From Modicisalibacter luteus DSM 23508 (lineage in GTDB: Bacteria; Pseudomonadota; Gammaproteobacteria; Pseudomonadales; Halomonadaceae): a DNA stretch of 64,000 bases. A model generated the notes under the pieces. That model saw only the letters and a list, made by a program, of their open reading frames with translations. It was not told the DNA's origin and ran no database searches. The stretch is taken from assembly GCF_000378505.1 (NCBI RefSeq), contig NZ_KB899989.1, positions 1-64,000 on the forward strand. The letters run 5' to 3'. Made by a program: the position numbers and the translations under genes. This document shows, in pieces, positions 9,426 to 18,209 of the stretch (positions are counted from its first letter, which is position 1; every line of letters starts with the position of its first letter).

Positions 9426-9950
9426 CTATTTCTTGGTGGCCCTGTCGAATACTCTCAAGACGGAATCCATGACCAGACCGTAAATAAGATGTTGTTTTAA
9501 CCCCCGCGCATGATCCTGCCATGGGTACTCTTGAGGTTTAGCTGCCAGACCCGTGAGCGAGTTCAGAGCTTCGTCCTGTCCTATAAATAGCCCAAGCCCA
9601 TAGAGTGCCCCTCGCCCAGTCTTGATTACGGGATAATGATGCCTCAAGACACCGTAGAGTGCGCCTGGACCAATACCAAGGCTGTAGTGCACAAGCTGTC
9701 CAGCTGGGTGAGGGTCAGTAGGTGTCATCTCCCTACCGGTTGCCTCCGCAACTTTGTTCGCCGCGACATGCGCAGGATCCATCCCACCAGGACGCACCTC
9801 GTTGGTCCGCTCTCGCGTTTCTGCGTCCTCGCGGTGATAGTCAAACCAATCGAACCGATCCATTACCCATACAGCTAATGCTCCCGCCACTGCCCCTTTC
9901 AAGGCGTCGCCCATCATGCTGTTCCGCTCCGTACGCTCTTCCATGTGCAT
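9426..9950 (-). CDS. DUF1440-like (YagU-type) inner membrane protein
   Basis: A 174-residue protein whose GDALKGAVAGALAVWVMDRFDW start and later GALYGVLRHHYPVIKTGRGALYGLGLFI and GLKQHLIYGLVMDSVLR resemble the DUF1440/YagU family of small inner membrane proteins, which have been linked to acid resistance in E. coli. The hydrophobic stretches are short and Gly/Ala-rich. AAGGAGCGAAAC stands just before the ATG at 9950, so I kept this start. Neighbours are a flavin reductase upstream on the same strand. Confidence 0.65.
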   Translation of the reverse strand: MHMEERTERNSMMGDALKGAVAGALAVWVMDRFDWFDYHREDAETRERTNEVRPGGMDPAHVAANKVAEATGREMTPTDPHPAGQLVHYSLGIGPGALYGVLRHHYPVIKTGRGALYGLGLFIGQDEALNSLTGLAAKPQEYPWQDHARGLKQHLIYGLVMDSVLRVFDRATKK

Positions 9951-10054
9951 GTTTCGCTCCTTGGTTTACCGGTGCAAAGCTATCGAGTATCGCCTCGCTG
10001 CCAATCACTGAAATCAGTTCTGTAATATAGCGTTATTACTAGCTCTCCAATGTT

Positions 10055-10666
10055 TCAGCTCTCTTGGTCAGGGTATGGGGCTTGCTTTAGCAGTTTGGCG
10101 AGGTGAGCACAGTTTCGAGCAAGCCCTGCCGTAGCGCTTTGGATATTCTTTGGTGTCTGTTCCAAATCCTTGAAATCGGTTGGCTGCATTGCCTCGCCCA
10201 CCCAGTAGGTACAGGCACTGGCGGGAATGGTAAAACCAACATCGTTCAAGCCTTGGAACAGTTCGGCAACAATGTGATGTGCGCCATCTTCATTCCCTAC
10301 AGCCACCACACCCGCCACGCGACCGTACGATACGAGCCTTCCGTGGTCATCCTTCTCGCCAAGGAAGGCATCGAGCCGTTCAAGTACACGCTGACAGATA
10401 CTGGAGTGATGCCCTAACCAGACCGGGCTGCCCAAGATAAAGATATCGGCGTCCAGAATGCGCTGGCGAATGTAAGGCCATTCATCACCCTCACCTTCGT
10501 CTGAGGTCACTCCAGGCTTGATGTTGAAATCTGCAGCACGAATCTGCTCGCCACTTACGCCGTGGCGTTCAAGCTCTGCCAATGTCTCGGATATAAGCCG
10601 CTCGCATGAGGACTCGCCGGGTGCGGGTTTGAGGGTGCAGTTGATGGCAAATGCCGTAAGCGCCAT
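10055..10666 (-). CDS. Flavodoxin-fold NAD(P)H-dependent FMN reductase family protein
   Basis: A 203-residue protein with the flavodoxin-like fold: an opening strand LTAFAINCTLKPAPGES that would bind FMN phosphate, ILDADIFILGSPVWLGHHSS (the SPxW motif of the FMN site, about residue 78), and RVAGVVAVGNEDGAHH around residue 118. Such proteins reduce flavins or quinones. It faces the same way as the pirin gene about 310 bases upstream. No redox cysteine pair of the iron-sulfur flavoprotein type is seen. Confidence 0.8.
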   Translation of the reverse strand: MALTAFAINCTLKPAPGESSCERLISETLAELERHGVSGEQIRAADFNIKPGVTSDEGEGDEWPYIRQRILDADIFILGSPVWLGHHSSICQRVLERLDAFLGEKDDHGRLVSYGRVAGVVAVGNEDGAHHIVAELFQGLNDVGFTIPASACTYWVGEAMQPTDFKDLEQTPKNIQSATAGLARNCAHLAKLLKQAPYPDQES

Positions 10667-10940
10667 GGGTATGGCTCCAAGCTCGATAATACCCTGAGTG
10701 TGGCTGCAGGTATGGGTATCCTCAAGCTGGCTCAGGGGCCATCTTCCCCTCTCACGTCAAAGCCCTCGAGATTCCCAGCTTCCTCCCACGTAGGTGCTCC
10801 AGCAATTTCCGCTGGATGAGCCAGTCGTGGGTCATGGACCTTTTTATGATGAACAGCGAACGTTAGGCGATAGATGATTTCAATAGTGATGGGGTTGGTC
10901 GTATGCCCAGCTAATCATTATTGCTCCTACAAGTTCAGGA

Positions 10941-10970
10941 AGCTGGCTGCCCCAGGCAGCTAGCTTTTTT
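10941..10970 (+). terminator. Hairpin with T-run in a 312-base intergenic region
   Basis: AGCTGGCTGCC pairs with GGCAGCTAGCT (one G-T pair) and is followed by TTTTTT. The T-run is on the plus strand, although the flanking genes read leftward. The rest of the 10667-10978 gap holds no gene that I can see. Confidence 0.5.
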
Positions 10971-10978
10971 GTAAGATG

Positions 10979-11926
10979 TTATTTACCAGGCTGCCCAGGA
11001 AAAGGGATAAACTCAGCATCATCTCCTGGAGGAAGGCGGAAGCGACCATTTTCGAAATCCGCTTCTACCCAAGCCTGCTTGGCGGCCTCCAGTTTTTCCT
11101 GGGAAGAGGCGACAAAATTCCAGGAAATATACCGTGGTCCATTCAGGGCTTCGCCCCCCAGTAGCATCAGCCGAGTGCCGGATTCGCCCGCTACAACCGT
11201 TATCGGGTCGCCTGGCCGAAACACCATCATGCGGCCAGCGTCGAAGGTTTCCCCTGCAATAATGACACTACCGGACATGACATAAATACCACGATCCTCA
11301 TGGCCATCCGGCAATGGGAGCTTTGCAGCTGGCTGCAGTACGACATCCGCATAGAACATTTCAGAGAAGGTTTGTACCGGTGCCCGCTCTCCCCAGGCTG
11401 TGCCCAGAATCAGGCGGACTTCTTTACCCTCGCCTTCCAGCACCGGTAGCGACTCCTCACCATGATGCTCAAAACTGGCAGGCTGGTCTTCATAAGCTTC
11501 GGGAAGCGCTACCCAGGTTTGTATCCCCAACACCGAGTGCTTATTTTGACGAGTGATAGCACTGGTGCGCTCCGAATGAGTGACCCCATTGCCCGCCACC
11601 ATCCAATTAACCGCGCCAGGACGGATTATTTGGTTAGTGCCTAGGCTGTCACGATGCTGAAACTCCCCCTGGTATAGATAAGTCACCGTAGCCAGCCCAA
11701 TATGAGGATGGGGGCGAACATCAATGCCTTCATCTTTAAGAAACTCAACGGGTCCCATCTGATCAAAAAAGATGAACGGCCCCACCATTTGCCGTTTCGG
11801 AGCAGGGAGCGCACGTCGCACCTCGAAACCACCCAGGTCTCGTGCACGTGGAACAATTAGTGTCTCTATGTCATTCAAACTACCGGCGGTGGGGCATTTG
11901 GGCTCTAAATCAGGCATCCAACTCAT
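10979..11926 (-). CDS. Pirin-family protein
   Basis: A 315-residue two-cupin protein. The N-terminal cupin carries the metal ligands in DVRPHPHIGLATVTYLYQGE (His-x-His) and the downstream GNGVTHSE, the standard pirin pattern; the C-terminal half keeps the pirin_C fold (GVQTWVALP-like GIQTWVALPEAYED). Pirins are iron-binding, and some have quercetinase activity or act as redox-sensing regulators. I chose ATG at 11926, preceded by CTGGAGAAAACCT, over an upstream start. It is followed in the other direction by a small GNAT gene 44 bases upstream, a pairing I have seen often, so they probably form one transcript. Confidence 0.9.
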   Translation of the reverse strand: MSWMPDLEPKCPTAGSLNDIETLIVPRARDLGGFEVRRALPAPKRQMVGPFIFFDQMGPVEFLKDEGIDVRPHPHIGLATVTYLYQGEFQHRDSLGTNQIIRPGAVNWMVAGNGVTHSERTSAITRQNKHSVLGIQTWVALPEAYEDQPASFEHHGEESLPVLEGEGKEVRLILGTAWGERAPVQTFSEMFYADVVLQPAAKLPLPDGHEDRGIYVMSGSVIIAGETFDAGRMMVFRPGDPITVVAGESGTRLMLLGGEALNGPRYISWNFVASSQEKLEAAKQAWVEADFENGRFRLPPGDDAEFIPFPGQPGK

Positions 11927-11970
11927 AGGTTTTCTCCAGAAGTGAGAGGTAGAAAAATGTAGTAAGCACC

Positions 11971-12273
11971 TTACAAAAGCACATCGTGCCATTCTGAGTG
12001 ACGCGCAAATTGTGCCTTTGCAAATGGGCATAACGGCATGATTTTCTTGCCCGAGAAGCGAACGTCTTCGACCGCTTTTGCGACTAACGCAACACCCACT
12101 TTTTGTCCGCGCATGGCATCAGGCACTTCGGTGCTATCAATGATGATCATCGCATCACCCGCTTTCGAATAGGTCATCTCTGCTTTGGCCCCATTGAGCT
12201 CAACTACATAGCGCCCTTTGTTATCGCTGGTTTCATGCTCAATGGTAAAAGAAGCTTCAGGTGTACCAGACAT
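11971..12273 (-). CDS. Small GNAT N-acetyltransferase (YidJ/Gcn5-like, N-terminal half type)
   Basis: A 100-residue single-domain acetyltransferase of the small GNAT group. It has SKAGDAMIIIDSTEVPDAMRGQKVGVALV, where RGQKVG is the acetyl-CoA pyrophosphate loop (Q/RxxGxG/A type), and a C-terminal KIMPLCPFAKAQFARHSEW ending typical of these mini-enzymes. The acceptor is unknown. AAGGAGAAAGC stands before the ATG. It lies directly upstream of the pirin gene on the same strand. Confidence 0.85.
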   Translation of the reverse strand: MSGTPEASFTIEHETSDNKGRYVVELNGAKAEMTYSKAGDAMIIIDSTEVPDAMRGQKVGVALVAKAVEDVRFSGKKIMPLCPFAKAQFARHSEWHDVLL

Positions 12274-12361
12274 TGCTTTCTCCTTGTCGTATTACCCGGC
12301 AAACAACTCAGTATGTGTTCTATAAGCTAATAGTTATCAGGAGCCTTTTATTTCCATAGCG

Positions 12362-12419
12362 CTTAAGACCAGCACTTAAGACCTTTACTTAAAATTAGGA
12401 CTAGGCTTAGTACTTAGCC
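12362..12419. repeat. Degenerate tandem 13-base repeat
   Basis: CTTAAGACCAGCA, CTTAAGACCTTTA, CTTAAAATTAGGA, then CTAGGCTTAGTA and CTTAGCC follow head to tail with a period of about 13 bases, conservation fading to the right. It lies between the stop of the MFS gene and the start of the GNAT gene. Confidence 0.65.
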
Positions 12420-12433
12420 GATTGAATCAGGTC

Positions 12434-14056
12434 TTACGCTCGGCCTTCATGGGGATGATTGAAAGTCAGGAAATGGCGCACAACCGGACCCTCCTTCCCT
12501 TGGTGGAAACCCATAACCTCCTCTTGGATATCGGCGGCTGATTTAGAAACGCGCTTATGTTGACGTAGATGCTCTGCCCAAGATTCGACTTGGAACCATT
12601 CCAGCATCAAGCTGGGATCGGCGGAATCCTCGGTAATGCCCCAGGCATAGGCGCCATCGCGCCGTCTTTCAGCCGAGAGCCTAGCCAATATTTTCAGAAA
12701 GGCTGAACGATCTGCGAGGGCTACTCGGTACTCTATCTGGATAAGCACCGGGCCGCGGTCATACTCGACTGGAGTTGCTGTCAGTGGCTCAGGCCAATGA
12801 TTCGACGGCATTAAGTCGGATTCGCCTCTGGGCAACTTGATACGATGTGCAATCCATCCGATCGCTACTAGCCCGACCGCGCCAGATAGTAACGCCAACG
12901 GTACGCCAATCCCTTGAGCGATTATCCCCCATGCCAAACTGCCCGCGGCCATGGCACCATTAAACACAGTCAGATATACCGCCAGAGAGCGGCCACGTAC
13001 CCAGTTGGGAAGAATTGCCTGGGCTACACCGTTGAGCGTCGTCAACGCTGTAATCCATGCCGCACCAAGGATCAACAGAGAGGGCACTGCGAGCCATTTA
13101 GGCGGCGCCAGGGATAGCAAAGCCATGACGGCCGAAGTGACCAATGCCGACGTTAGAAGTAGGCCGTCGGCGCTAAGGTACATACGCAAGCGAGGCATAA
13201 TAACAGCCCCTCCGATTGCGCCCAGACCAACTGCGCCAAGCAATATGCCATAGAAGCCTGGGCCGCCTTCCAGTAACTGACGTGCGACTAGAGGCAGCAG
13301 TGCCCAGACTGAGCTAGCCATAGCAAAGAAGAGAAAAGCGCGCAGCAGGACAACATGCAGCTCACGACTGGCGCGGGCATAACGCAGCCCGGCCCGAAAA
13401 GCACCTGGGAAGCGTTCGGATAGGCCATCCCGTTGCGTTGCTGGCCGTTTCCACCAAATCAGCGCAGCGATGACAACTACATAACTCAGAACGTCTACTC
13501 CATAGGTAAACGCTGCCCCCATGCTGGCCAGCAGCAGCCCGCCCAAAGCGGGACCTACGGCACGAGCAATGTTGACCCCCAGCGAGTTGAGTCCCACTGC
13601 GTTCTTGAAGTCTTTCTTGTCTACCAGCTCGGGGACGATAGCCTGCCAAGTTGGCCCCATCAGAGCAACACCTATACCCCCTATAAAAGTAAGCATTATC
13701 AGTGATGCCACAGAATGCTGATCCGTAAGCGATAGAATAACGAGGCAAACGCTGACACAAGCCAGCAGAAGCTGAATACAGATCAGCAGCTTACGCCGGT
13801 CGAGCATATCGGAAAGCACACCTGCCGGGATCGCCAAGAGAAAAACCGGCAGAGCAGCGGCAGCCTGAACCATAGCGACGGCCGCTGGCGAAGAGGATAG
13901 ATCAGTCACCAGCCAGGCACTGGTCACATCACGCACGAAACTGCCAATGCTGCCGATAATGGTGGCCGTCCAGAGTACGGCGAAGAGCGTCTGCCGCAAC
14001 GGAGCAAAAGCACTGTCCGGAGGTACGGGAAGAGGAGTGGATTGGGCCTGGCTCAT
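12434..14056 (-). CDS. MFS exporter of the MFS_3 (transmembrane secretion effector) family with C-terminal ABM-like domain
   Basis: A 540-residue protein. Residues about 15-400 form twelve hydrophobic segments of a major facilitator, with IPAGVLSDMLDRRKLLI as the conserved loop 2-3 motif. The last 120 residues (after LPRGESDLMP) are soluble and resemble an antibiotic-biosynthesis-monooxygenase ferredoxin-like fold (VLIQIEYRVALADRSAFL, MLEWFQVESWAEHLRQH). This layout matches the PF05977 family, related to the enterobactin exporter. Substrate unknown. It starts 69 bases after the amidohydrolase gene on the same strand, so it may export a substrate or product of the hydrolase cluster. Confidence 0.85.
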   Translation of the reverse strand: MSQAQSTPLPVPPDSAFAPLRQTLFAVLWTATIIGSIGSFVRDVTSAWLVTDLSSSPAAVAMVQAAAALPVFLLAIPAGVLSDMLDRRKLLICIQLLLACVSVCLVILSLTDQHSVASLIMLTFIGGIGVALMGPTWQAIVPELVDKKDFKNAVGLNSLGVNIARAVGPALGGLLLASMGAAFTYGVDVLSYVVVIAALIWWKRPATQRDGLSERFPGAFRAGLRYARASRELHVVLLRAFLFFAMASSVWALLPLVARQLLEGGPGFYGILLGAVGLGAIGGAVIMPRLRMYLSADGLLLTSALVTSAVMALLSLAPPKWLAVPSLLILGAAWITALTTLNGVAQAILPNWVRGRSLAVYLTVFNGAMAAGSLAWGIIAQGIGVPLALLSGAVGLVAIGWIAHRIKLPRGESDLMPSNHWPEPLTATPVEYDRGPVLIQIEYRVALADRSAFLKILARLSAERRRDGAYAWGITEDSADPSLMLEWFQVESWAEHLRQHKRVSKSAADIQEEVMGFHQGKEGPVVRHFLTFNHPHEGRA

Positions 14057-14125
14057 GTCTCTAGCTCCTGCAACCCAAGGGGTCTTTGCTCCAACGAAGC
14101 GTACGCATGCATTAGGCGTTCACCT

Positions 14126-16021
14126 TTAGACGGCCCAGCAGGAGCAGCCGAGAGCCCCGAACAAGCCTTTCAGATCAGACGTCGGCGCGTTGGATGCCCA
14201 GGCCCGGGCATGATCATGGCCGTGTAGACCACACGCGCTTGCACAGCCACAGCTGGTCATCGCTTGGGCGTGCAACGGTGCCAAGGAGTTTTTACCTGCA
14301 CCTTCGGGCTCGCCCCAGGCACCGTAGCCCTTAAAGGTGCGCGTCGGTGACCAGTCAGGCATGGCAGGCGGCAGCAAATTGTCGTCCAGTGATGCAAAAT
14401 CATTGTCACCATAGACAATGCGCCCACCCACTACCGTCAGGTCGGAGGTCAGGAAGGAGATTTCGTCTTCAGGCACGCTGAAGAAGTCCCTACTCGGTAC
14501 GATAAAGTCAGCGAAATGACCGGCCTCAATGCGGCCCCGCTTGCCTTCCTCGTTGGCGAGCCAGGCCACCTTCTCGGTCCACATGCGCAGTGCTGTCTCG
14601 CGATCGAGCAGATTCTCTCGTGGATACAAGCCGAGACCGCCGACCGTTTTGCCGGTGATCATCCACGACAGTGACACCCAAGGATTGTACGAGGCCACAC
14701 GGGTAGCATCGGTACCAGCGGATACCTTAACGCCCTTCTCGAGTATGCGTTTGACGGGTGGTGTCGCCTCGGCAGCGCGGGCTCCATAACGTTCGACAAA
14801 ATATTCGCCCTGGTAGGCCATGCGATGCTGCACCGCGATGCCGCCACCCAGTGCAGCGATGCGGTCAATGGATTTGTCAGAGATGGTCTCAGCGTGGTCG
14901 AAGAACCAGTTAATGCCTTCCAGCGGAATATCCTGATTAACCTTCTCAAACACGTCCAGCGCGCGAGTAATAGTTTCGTCGTAGGTAGCGTGCAACCGCC
15001 AGGGCCATTTGTTTTCTGCCAGCACACGCACGACTTCTTCCAACTCGTCTTCCATTTCTGGCGGCATGTCGGGGCGCTCTACACGGAAATCCTCGAAGTC
15101 GGCAGCCGAGTACACAAGCATCTCGCCGGCGCCGTTGTGGCGGAAATAGTCATCGCCCTGCTTGTACTTCACGCTGGAAGTCCATTTCAGGAAGTCTTCC
15201 TTTTCTTCCTTAGGTTTCTGCGTAAACAGGTTGTAGGCCAGACGAACGGTAATCTGCCCTTCGTCAGAAAGCTTCTGGATAACGTCGTAGTCTTCCGGGT
15301 AATTCTGAAAGCCCCCACCCGCATCGATCACGCCGGTCACTCCGAGGCGATTCAGCTCACGCATGAAGTGGCGAGTGGAGTTTACCTGGTAGTCAAACGG
15401 CAGCTTCGGCCCCTTGGCGAGCGTGGAGTAAAGAACCATCGCGTTGGGCTTGGCCAGCAGCAGGCCGGTGGGATTACCGTTGGCATTGCGGGTGATCTGG
15501 CCGCCAGGCGGTTCGGGCGTGTTCTTGGTATAGCCAGCGGCGCGCAAGGCAGCACCATTAAGTAGAGCGCGATCATACAAGTGCATCAGGAACACAGGGG
15601 TGTCAGGAGCGATCGCATTGATTTCTGCAAGGGTCGGCAGGCGTTTTTCCACGAACTGGTGCTCGGTAAAGCCGCCAATCACGCGCACCCATTGCGGTGC
15701 GGGGGTAATGGAGACTTGGCGCTTGAGCATGTCCATTGCGTCGGCCAGCGAGCGTACGCCGTCCCAGCGCAGTTCGAGATTATAGTTCAGGCCGCCGCGC
15801 ACCACGTGGGTATGGTTGTCGAACAGGCCGGGCAGTACGTTACGGCGCTGGAGATTAACGACCTGGGTGGCTGGGCTGGCCAAGGCCATGATCTCCTGAT
15901 CCAAGCCGACGGCTAGGAACCTGCCATTTTTGATCGCGACGGCAGTGGCGTTAGGGTTCGCCCTATCAAGAGTCGTGATCTGGCCGTTATGGAAGATAAT
16001 GTCGGGAGCAGAATCGGACAT
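14126..16021 (-). CDS. Amidohydrolase of the YtcJ/Amidohydro_3 type with Cys-rich tail
   Basis: A 631-residue metal-dependent hydrolase. The N-terminal composite beta domain (DIIFHNGQITTLDRANP) leads to LPGLFDNHTHVVRGG, where the two His bind metal. Later His-containing strands (RLHATYDE, WFFDHAE) and the SAGTDATRV Asp motif complete the TIM-barrel site. The C-terminus returns to the small domain, then adds a tail with CGCASACGLHGHDHARAW and GALGCSCWAV, rich in Cys and His. ATG at 16021 is preceded by AGGAGTATCCATC. The family hydrolyses amide or related C-N bonds; substrate unknown. It lies downstream of the first isochorismatase-like gene, after a hairpin. A truncated paralogue occurs near 30.7 kb. 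Confidence 0.88.
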   Translation of the reverse strand: MSDSAPDIIFHNGQITTLDRANPNATAVAIKNGRFLAVGLDQEIMALASPATQVVNLQRRNVLPGLFDNHTHVVRGGLNYNLELRWDGVRSLADAMDMLKRQVSITPAPQWVRVIGGFTEHQFVEKRLPTLAEINAIAPDTPVFLMHLYDRALLNGAALRAAGYTKNTPEPPGGQITRNANGNPTGLLLAKPNAMVLYSTLAKGPKLPFDYQVNSTRHFMRELNRLGVTGVIDAGGGFQNYPEDYDVIQKLSDEGQITVRLAYNLFTQKPKEEKEDFLKWTSSVKYKQGDDYFRHNGAGEMLVYSAADFEDFRVERPDMPPEMEDELEEVVRVLAENKWPWRLHATYDETITRALDVFEKVNQDIPLEGINWFFDHAETISDKSIDRIAALGGGIAVQHRMAYQGEYFVERYGARAAEATPPVKRILEKGVKVSAGTDATRVASYNPWVSLSWMITGKTVGGLGLYPRENLLDRETALRMWTEKVAWLANEEGKRGRIEAGHFADFIVPSRDFFSVPEDEISFLTSDLTVVGGRIVYGDNDFASLDDNLLPPAMPDWSPTRTFKGYGAWGEPEGAGKNSLAPLHAQAMTSCGCASACGLHGHDHARAWASNAPTSDLKGLFGALGCSCWAV

Positions 16022-16165
16022 GATGGATACTCCTTTGTTAAGGCCTGTGGTAGAGGTGCTATGTCCTGATCCACTGCACAATGCCAGCGAGAATATTATC
16101 GACGTCTTAGCACCACAGACGTTTTGGCGGTATGTTCTCAACTGCTGGGTGCAAACGTAATATAA

Positions 16166-16183
16166 GGGCGGCCCGAGCCGCCC
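16166..16183 (-). terminator. G+C hairpin after isochorismatase-like gene 1
   Basis: GGGCGGC and GCCGCCC form a seven-base stem with a four-base loop, followed on the minus strand by TTATATTA. It is the left limit of the large duplicated segment, and the same hairpin recurs at 31720-31737. Confidence 0.6.
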
Positions 16184-16192
16184 TGTAACGGC

Positions 16193-16879
16193 CTAGATAT
16201 CTGCGTGAACCGGCGCCAGCGTGGGGCCGTGCTTCACCCGCTCTTCCGCCTTGTGCACCATGGTGTAGGCATAATCGATGCCCATGCCGTAAGCACCGGA
16301 ATGCTCTTTCGCCACGGCCATGACCGCGTCGTAGGTATCGCGGTTCTTCCAGTCACGCTGCCACTCCAGCAACACTTGTTGCCATGTCACTGGTACTACA
16401 CCAGCCTGCACCATCCGCTGCATCGCGTAGTCGTGGGCCGCCAGGCTAGTGCCGCCGGAGGCGTCAGCCACCATGTAGATTTCGTACCCGGCATCGTGCA
16501 TCGCCGAGAGCGCGAAAGTGGTATTACAGACTTCTGTCCAAAGACCCGAAACAATGACTTTGTTTCGCCCGTTATTCTTGAGTGCATCGCGTACTTTCTG
16601 GTCATCCCAGGAGTTCATCGACGTGCGTTCGAGGATGGGCGCATCAGGGAACACTTCCAGCAATTCAGGATAGGTATGACCCGAAAAGCTTTCGGTCTCG
16701 ACAGTGGTAATGATCGTCGGGATGCCGAACACTTTCGCGGCCTTGGCCAAGCCAACGGCATTGTTCTTCAAAGCTTGTCGGTCAATCGACTGAACCCCGA
16801 AAGCCATCTGCGGCTGTTGATCGATGAAGATCAACTGGGAATTGCTGGGGGTTAAGACTTCAAGCTTAGGGTTCTGCAT
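16193..16879 (-). CDS. Isochorismatase-fold cysteine hydrolase 1 (YcaC-like)
   Basis: A 228-residue member of the isochorismatase-like hydrolases. The catalytic Asp is in QLIFIDQQPQM, the Cys in VSGLWTEVCNTTFAL, and VADASGGTSLAAH is the usual downstream segment. These enzymes cleave amides (nicotinamidase, ureidoacrylate or carbamoyl hydrolases) through a Cys-Asp-Lys triad; YcaC-type members have no settled substrate. I start at ATG 16879, with AAAGGTGATCCC before it, rather than an in-frame TTG upstream. It is followed by the amidohydrolase gene and preceded by the alpha/beta hydrolase on the same strand. Confidence 0.88.
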   Translation of the reverse strand: MQNPKLEVLTPSNSQLIFIDQQPQMAFGVQSIDRQALKNNAVGLAKAAKVFGIPTIITTVETESFSGHTYPELLEVFPDAPILERTSMNSWDDQKVRDALKNNGRNKVIVSGLWTEVCNTTFALSAMHDAGYEIYMVADASGGTSLAAHDYAMQRMVQAGVVPVTWQQVLLEWQRDWKNRDTYDAVMAVAKEHSGAYGMGIDYAYTMVHKAEERVKHGPTLAPVHADI

Positions 16880-17025
16880 TGGGATCACCTTTGACAAATG
16901 CGATGGGTTTCGTGAAACGCCAATTCACTGTCGCAAAGTGCCGCCGCTGATTCTTGGATGGCTGTCTTAGGTTGGGATAAGAGTGTGATGAGAACGCCCG
17001 AACAACATTCGAGCGTCCTCAAATA

Positions 17026-17847
17026 TCAACTACGGATAAACGCCAGCACGTCGGCGTTGAACTTATCGGCATCAACCTGCGCAAGCCCATGCGAACCACT
17101 AGGGTAGACTTTCAGGATGGAGTCGCTGACGATCTCAGCAGCCAATTCAGCAGACGCCGCGAGTGGAACGATCTGATCATCATCGCCGTGGATGAACAAT
17201 ACGGGCTTGTCGATGGCTTTCAGGTCAGCGGTATAATCGACTTCGGAGAACTCGTGAATGCAGTCATAGTGCGCCTTGATCCCACCCTGCATGCCCTGCA
17301 ACCAGAACGCCTCCTGAAGCCCTTCATTGACCGCGGCCCCTTCCCGATTGAAACCGTAGAACGGAACGGTCAGATCTCGGAAAAACTGTGAGCGGTTCGA
17401 GGCAGTACCCGCACGAATGCCGTCAAAGGCGTCCATTGGGGTACCGTTAGGGTTGCTTTCGGTTTTCAACATCAAGGGCGGAACTGCGCCAACCAATACG
17501 GCTTTAGACACCCGCGCAGAACCATGACGACCGATATAGTGCGCCACCTCCCCGCCGCCAGTGGAGTGTCCGATCATGATGATATTGCGAATATCCAGAT
17601 GCTCAAAAAGCTCTGCGAGATCATCAGCATAACGATCCATATTATTGCCATCCCAGGTCTGCTCCGAGCGTCCGTGGCCCCGGCGGTCATGCGCAATAAC
17701 CCGGTAGTCCTGCTGACCAAAAAACAGCATCTGGTTATCCCAGGCGTCTGAGGAAAGCGGCCAACCGTGCGAGAAAAAGACTGGCTGGCCCGAGCCCCAA
17801 TCCTTATAGAAGAGTGTAACGTTATCGCTGGTAGTGAACGTAGTCAT
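17026..17847 (-). CDS. Alpha/beta hydrolase of the non-haem chloroperoxidase/esterase type
   Basis: A 273-residue hydrolase starting [18 protein letters not shown]. The nucleophile Ser is in [12 protein letters not shown] (about residue 95), the acid in [11 protein letters not shown] (about 222) and the His in PSGSHGLAQ (about 251); [11 protein letters not shown] is the typical oxyanion-side loop. The cofactor-free chloroperoxidase family are in fact esterases or perhydrolases. ATG at 17847 has CAGGAGCTGTATCC in front. It lies between the two isochorismatase-like genes; a deleted copy occurs near 33.4-34.0 kb. Confidence 0.9.
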   Translation of the reverse strand: MTTFTTSDNVTLFYKDWGSGQPVFFSHGWPLSSDAWDNQMLFFGQQDYRVIAHDRRGHGRSEQTWDGNNMDRYADDLAELFEHLDIRNIIMIGHSTGGGEVAHYIGRHGSARVSKAVLVGAVPPLMLKTESNPNGTPMDAFDGIRAGTASNRSQFFRDLTVPFYGFNREGAAVNEGLQEAFWLQGMQGGIKAHYDCIHEFSEVDYTADLKAIDKPVLFIHGDDDQIVPLAASAELAAEIVSDSILKVYPSGSHGLAQVDADKFNADVLAFIRS

Positions 17848-18209
17848 GGATACAGCTCCTGTTGGCGGGTACCACTGAGACGATAAGGTGCTAATAACGA
17901 AGACAATAGAACAAAGATGTCGCGTTTGGATGAATAGAGGTTTCAAGAACTGGTTGAAGAGACTAAAAACACCGTCCGGGTTAACGGAAGAAGCCAAAGC
18001 GCTGATCGGCATTTCAACGATCTTGAGTTGTTCACAACAAAAGGTCGTGACTCGGTATAGGGAAACTATCTATGGGCATTTCACGGCCATTTATTTAAAT
18101 CAACGTATACTGGCTGCGGGCATGGCGGATTGTTGCAGGAGGGATAACGAGACTCGCAAGCTATCAACTTTCACACATCGCTGAATAAGTCTCGTCATCC
18201 CTGCTCCGA
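17848..18209. promoter_or_regulatory. 362-base intergenic region upstream of the alpha/beta hydrolase
   Basis: No convincing gene lies here; a 98-codon plus-strand frame lacks a ribosome site and known content. The region includes TTTATTTAAATCAACGTATAC, an A+T patch that may hold the minus-strand promoter. It is almost unchanged (about six differences) in the second copy at 34012-34373. Confidence 0.4.

Noticed and set aside
14825-15565. 246-codon plus-strand open frame
   Set aside because: Antisense of the amidohydrolase gene.
17888-18184. 98-codon plus-strand frame that is also present in the second copy (34094-34348)
   Set aside because: Its persistence follows from the near identity of the duplicated leader; no ribosome site or known motif.
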